Source: Alphaproteobacteria bacterium (GTDB taxonomy: Bacteria; Pseudomonadota; Alphaproteobacteria; Rhodobacterales; Rhodobacteraceae). Taken from it: a stretch of DNA of 8,848 nucleotides. A model generated the notes under the pieces. It was not told the origin of the DNA, searched no databases, and saw only the letters and a program-made list of their open reading frames with translations. The stretch's first letter is position 1. Each line of letters opens with the position of its first letter. Both the position numbers and the translations under genes were made by a program. The DNA lies in contig JAJRRX010000176.1 of the NCBI GenBank assembly GCA_024279075.1, forward strand, positions 1-8,848, read 5' to 3'. This document shows, in pieces, positions 7,301 to 8,848 of the stretch.

Positions 7301-7760
7301 GTTTATCGGCACCCAAGCCGGGGATCTAACCGGCCGCTCTTTTGCCTCGGCGGGCGATGTTGACGGTGACGGGCTGGCTGATTTAATAATTGGTGCAAAC
7401 CGCGGCGACGGCGGCGGCACTAACTCGGGTGAAAGCTTCTTGATTATGGGCGTGGATCTGGCCGCGGCCGATGCGGCCGATGGCGCGATTGATGGTGTGA
7501 TCGATCTTGATAATATCAACGAGCAAAGCGCCTCCTATCAGATCGTCGGCGCTCAGGCGGGAGATGGTTTTGGCTGGTCTGTTTCCTCGGCAGGCGATGT
7601 GGATGGCGATGGATTAGCCGATATTCTCATCGGGGCTAATAATGCTGATGGAGGCGGTGTTGACTCAGGTGCCAGCTATCTTCTCACCGCCGCCAACCTT
7701 GCTGGGGCTGATGCCGCCGATGGCACGGTTGATGGCGTGATCCATATTGATAGCCTGTGG
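4395..7760 (+). repeat. Fourteen in-frame coding repeats, mostly 240 bp each
   Basis: Repeats begin at 4395, 4641, 4887, 5124, 5364, 5604, 5844, 6093, 6333, 6573, 6813, 7053, 7293 and 7533. Lengths are 82, 82, 79, 80, 80, 80 and 83 residues, then 80 for repeats 8-13 and 76 for the last. Repeats 8-13 are closest to each other and keep a DGGG motif after the calcium loop. Repeats 2-5 diverge there. Repeat 3 has DVNGDG and repeat 11 DIDNDG in place of DVDGDG. The array is coding sequence, not a non-coding satellite. Confidence 0.92.
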
Positions 7761-8321
7761 TGCTTTGTGGCTGGCACGCAGGTGCTAACCCCCTCCGGCG
7801 AGGTCCCGATTGAGGATCTGGAGGTTGGCCAAATGGTCATCACCAAAGATCGCGGCCCGCAGCCTGTGCGCTGGATAGGCACCAGCACCCGCCAAGCTAA
7901 AGGCGCTCTGGCCCCTATTCGCTTTCGCAAAGACAGCATAGGCAACCACCGCGATTTGCTGGTTTCGCCGCAGCACCGCATGCTGGTTTCTGGCTGGCAG
8001 GCGGAGCTGCTATTTGGCGAAGATGAACTTCTGGTATCCGCTGTTTCCTTGGTAAATGACAACACGATCGCACGGGTTGAGGGCGGCGAGGTAAGCTACA
8101 TTCACCTGCTGTTTGACCAGCACGAAATCGTGTTTGCCCAAGGCGCACCCTCTGAGAGCTTCCATCCGGGCGAGGCTGATTTATCCACCATGGCGCCCGC
8201 CGCCAAAGCCGAGATATTGCGCCTGTTTCCGGAGTTGGAAATGCAAGACGAAGACAGCTATGGAGGCTCGGTTCGCTCAGTGCTTAGCCCACATGAAGCG
8301 TGTTTGTTGCAAATCAGGTAA
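4395..8321 (+). CDS. Large FG-GAP (integrin-alpha-like) repeat protein with C-terminal Hint domain
   Basis: This is a 1308-residue, very acidic protein. Residues 1-1122 are 14 tandem repeats of about 80 residues. Each has SYQFxG, then SVSSAGDVDGDGLDDLIIGA (an FG-GAP blade with a DxDGDGxxD calcium-loop motif), then a SGESYLITGADLAAADAADG-type segment. Residues 1123-1308 form a Hint domain: CFVAGTQVLTPSGE with the putative nucleophile Cys1123, SPQHRML with His1194, and FDQHEIVFAQGAPSESFHPG, as in the Hint_2 family common in Rhodobacteraceae. Repeats contain no cysteine; the only two are C1123 and C1303. No N-terminal signal peptide is visible, so export, if any, would need another route such as type I secretion (inference). 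Start: TGAGGGA at 4382-4388 precedes the ATG. The likely role is an extracellular or surface adhesion-type protein with autoprocessing; the partner is unknown. Confidence 0.9.
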   Translation: MSGYQFIGTTANDAFGKSVSSAGDVDGDGLDDLIIGAPDAVGGIFYSGEAYLITGADLAAADAADGTVDGVIDVDNINEQSTSYQFLGGPVFNGNAGASVTSAGDIDGDGLDDLLITASIPSGIASTTHSVTYLVSSADLAAADAADGTVDGVISLDNVSAQSSSYQINGVSFLSSYSSIAAAGDVNGDGIADFIIGEPSAFTSANGAGGSYLISGADLAAADAADGLVDGVIGLDNVSAQSTSYQFNGASSGVNSGISVSSAGDVDGDGQDDLLIGANKGISGGTQSGGAFLINSTDLAAADAADGTVDGIIDLGNVSAQSTSYEFVGGSLFDRAGAAVSSAGDVDGDGLADLLIGVTGDDTGGQDAGGAYLITGADLALADAADGVVDGVIDLDNVNAQSTSYQFIGGAAYDSAGVSVASAGDVDGDGLADLIIGAIDADGGGFGSGEAYLMTAADLAAADAADGTVDGVIDLYNVNEQSTSYQFVGTEISDGAGVSVSSAGDVDGDGLDDILIGAYLADGGGVDSGESYLITAANLVAADAEDGTIDGVIDLGNLYQPSIPSVSYQFNGTEAGDVAGYSVSSAGDIDGDGLDDLIIGAPRADGGGVDSGESYLVSAAGLAAADAADGTVDGVIDLDNINEQSASYQFIGTELGDNAGYSVSSAGDVDGDGLDDLIIGAYHADGGGKNSGESYLITGADLAAADAADGMVDGVIDLDNINEQSTSYQFIGTEAGDAAGFSVSSAGDVDGDGLDDLIIGSFTADGGGANSGESYLISGADLLAADGADGLVDGVIDLDNVNEQATSYQFIGTEAGDGSGYSVASAGDIDNDGLDDLIIGAPNADGGGSNSGESYLILGADLVAADGADGLVDGVIDLDNVNEQTGSYQFIGTQAADFAGLSVASAGDVDGDGADDLIIGALFADGGGLNSGEGYLLTSADLVAADAADGLVDGVIDLDNINEQSASYQFIGTQAGDLTGRSFASAGDVDGDGLADLIIGANRGDGGGTNSGESFLIMGVDLAAADAADGAIDGVIDLDNINEQSASYQIVGAQAGDGFGWSVSSAGDVDGDGLADILIGANNADGGGVDSGASYLLTAANLAGADAADGTVDGVIHIDSLWCFVAGTQVLTPSGEVPIEDLEVGQMVITKDRGPQPVRWIGTSTRQAKGALAPIRFRKDSIGNHRDLLVSPQHRMLVSGWQAELLFGEDELLVSAVSLVNDNTIARVEGGEVSYIHLLFDQHEIVFAQGAPSESFHPGEADLSTMAPAAKAEILRLFPELEMQDEDSYGGSVRSVLSPHEACLLQIR
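7761..8321 (+). other. Hint (Hedgehog/intein) domain segment of the large protein
   Basis: The domain starts directly after blade 14 (HIDSLW) at Cys1123. CFVAGTQVLT and the following IEDLEVGQMV match the first Hint block, LLVSPQHRML the block with the conserved His, and YIHLLFDQHEIVFAQG with ESFHPG the end of Hint_2-type domains. No second extein follows; only about 50 residues with a short helical tail remain. Splicing is therefore unlikely, while N-terminal cleavage or ester/thioester chemistry at Cys1123 is possible by family analogy. Confidence 0.85.
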
Positions 8322-8351
8322 CCGGGTGCCAAACGTTTTAGAACGCCCTAA

Positions 8352-8390
8352 CCTCAATTTTTGAGGCAAAAATGTTGGGCAATGCCTAAC
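8352..8390 (+). terminator. Hairpins after the FG-GAP/Hint gene, possible terminator
   Basis: CCTCAA (8352-8357) pairs with TTGAGG (8361-8366) over a TTT loop. GTTGGGC (8374-8380) pairs with GCCTAAC (8384-8390) with one G:U over a 3-nt loop. They lie 30-70 bp after the stop codon. No T-run follows either, so termination is only suggested by position. Confidence 0.35.
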
Positions 8391-8438
8391 GCTTGTAAAG
8401 TGGCGGAAGAATACGTCAGCCTTTTATTAGCAAAAGCG

Positions 8439-8714
8439 ATGCCGGTCGCAAATCTTTCGATTTGTAGCAAAGGGCCAATCAAACACGAGCGACAAGACAT
8501 GCATCGTGGATGGCGACACCCTTTGGCTGAACGGTGTCAATATAAGGCTGAAGGACTTTGATACCCCAGAGCCGCGCACAAATGTCTGCAACGGCTTTGC
8601 CAAAATTGATCTGCCCCACCAAGCAACGGCGCACCTGTAAGTGCTCTTGAACACAGGCACATGGTCTATAGAAACACTTGATTTGGATGGAACCGGCAAG
8701 CGCCGCCTTGCAAC
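8439..8714 (+). pseudogene. Decayed thermonuclease (SNase-like) gene, cut by a mobile element
   Basis: The frame from 8494 reads KTCIVDGDTLWLNGVNIRLK, then DFDTPEPRTNVCNGFAKI. This is a strong match to the SNase fold core (VDGDT, IRLKDFDTPEP) as known from secreted or periplasmic thermonuclease-like proteins. It is broken by TAA at 8638-8640, then continues in the same frame with LLNTGTWSIETLDLDGTGKR and RLAT, which also looks like the family. Upstream, an ATG at 8439 in a different frame gives MPVANLSICSKGPIKHERQ, plausibly the former N-terminus; a frameshift near 8490-8496 would join it. The similarity ends at 8714, where a putative IS element starts, and the C-terminal third is missing. 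It is almost certainly non-functional. The exact original start is uncertain. Confidence 0.75.
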
Positions 8715-8848
8715 GTAACCAGCCGCTAGAGGCCGCCTTATTTTCCGGTTTTCCCGCATTTATGATCCGTCTTTAACGACGTCGTTATGGACGTGTTTTA
8801 TTGGGGAGCGGGTTATGCGGGGTGAAATTCTTGTTGGCGTGGAGCGGC
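8715..8848 (+). mobile_element. Left end of a putative IS66-family insertion sequence (truncated by window)
   Basis: The SNase-like sequence stops at 8714 and the next bases are GTAACC, fitting the GTAA terminus I recall for IS66 elements. A small gene whose first residues resemble IS66 TnpA begins about 100 bp in, also the usual layout. The second stop of the pseudogene frame is formed by the element's own GTAA. The right end, target duplication and transposase lie outside the window, so the family call is provisional. Confidence 0.5.
8815..8848 (+). CDS. 5' end of a putative IS66 accessory protein TnpA (partial)
   Basis: ATG at 8815 follows a GGGGAG ribosome-binding site (8803-8808) with 6-bp spacing. 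The first residues are MRGEILVGVER. As I recall, TnpA (OrfA) proteins of IS66 elements in Rhodobacteraceae begin with a similar M-R-x-E-(I/V)-L-x-G-x-E-R-R-R segment leading into a helix-turn-helix. Only 11 complete codons are visible, so this rests on a short match plus context. Confidence 0.45.
   Translation, partial: MRGEILVGVER

Noticed and set aside
7395..7425. RGD tripeptide in repeat 13 as an integrin-binding signal
   Set aside because: It occurs once, in a variable loop position (ANRGDGGG) occupied by unrelated residues in the other repeats, so it is most likely chance.
4395..7760. CRISPR or non-coding satellite as explanation for the periodic DNA
   Set aside because: The 240-bp period is in frame, encodes the FG-GAP blade with silent third-position variation, and has no spacer/repeat alternation.
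7761..8321. Polymorphic toxin or intein reading of the Hint region
   Set aside because: No toxin domain or C-extein follows the Hint core, and no immunity-like gene lies downstream; the domain best fits Hint_2.
8361..8561. A 66-residue frame spanning the start of the SNase relic
   Set aside because: It crosses the frameshift and loses SNase similarity after about 8492; only its middle part (from 8439) is likely the old N-terminus.

Overview
The window looks like an alphaproteobacterial chromosome, most likely Rhodobacteraceae (Roseobacter group). Pointers are the order hisH / DUF2147 gene / hisA, which I recall from that family, a C-terminal Hint_2-type domain on a large acidic repeat protein, and GC-rich core genes. 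No rRNA, tRNA or CRISPR array was seen.

Left part (1-3532), core-like. The last codons of an upstream gene overlap hisH by ATGA. Then follow hisH, a convergent membrane hydroxylase of the sterol desaturase/fatty acid hydroxylase superfamily, a divergent TetR-type regulator, a convergent exported DUF2147 protein, and hisA. HisH supplies ammonia for imidazole glycerol phosphate synthesis and HisA makes the substrate of that enzyme, so both serve histidine biosynthesis. The hydroxylase and the regulator share a 73-bp divergent promoter region with a near-perfect 20-bp palindrome just after a good sigma-70 promoter. This looks like a self-regulated divergon. Two copies of one palindromic element lie between the two convergent gene pairs.

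Middle (3533-4394), a break in character. hisF, which I expect straight after hisA in this family, is absent here. Instead there are hairpins, a short unidentified reading frame, an AT-rich stretch (34% GC by hand count over 3901-4140) with a promoter-like sequence, and a 68-codon small gene broken by one in-frame TAA.

Right part (4395-8848), accessory. A 1308-residue protein contains 14 FG-GAP/integrin-alpha-like repeats of about 80 residues, each with a calcium-loop-like DxDGDG motif, followed directly by a Hint domain. The only length-expanded linker after the early repeats lies between repeats 7 and 8, which suggests two seven-bladed beta-propellers. Downstream is a decayed thermonuclease (SNase) pseudogene with a frameshift and a premature stop. 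Its similarity ends exactly where a putative IS66-type element begins, and the start of that element's first gene runs off the window.

No clearly new multi-gene system is visible. The most distinctive objects are the double-propeller/Hint protein, its AT-rich upstream region, and the IS-truncated pseudogene.
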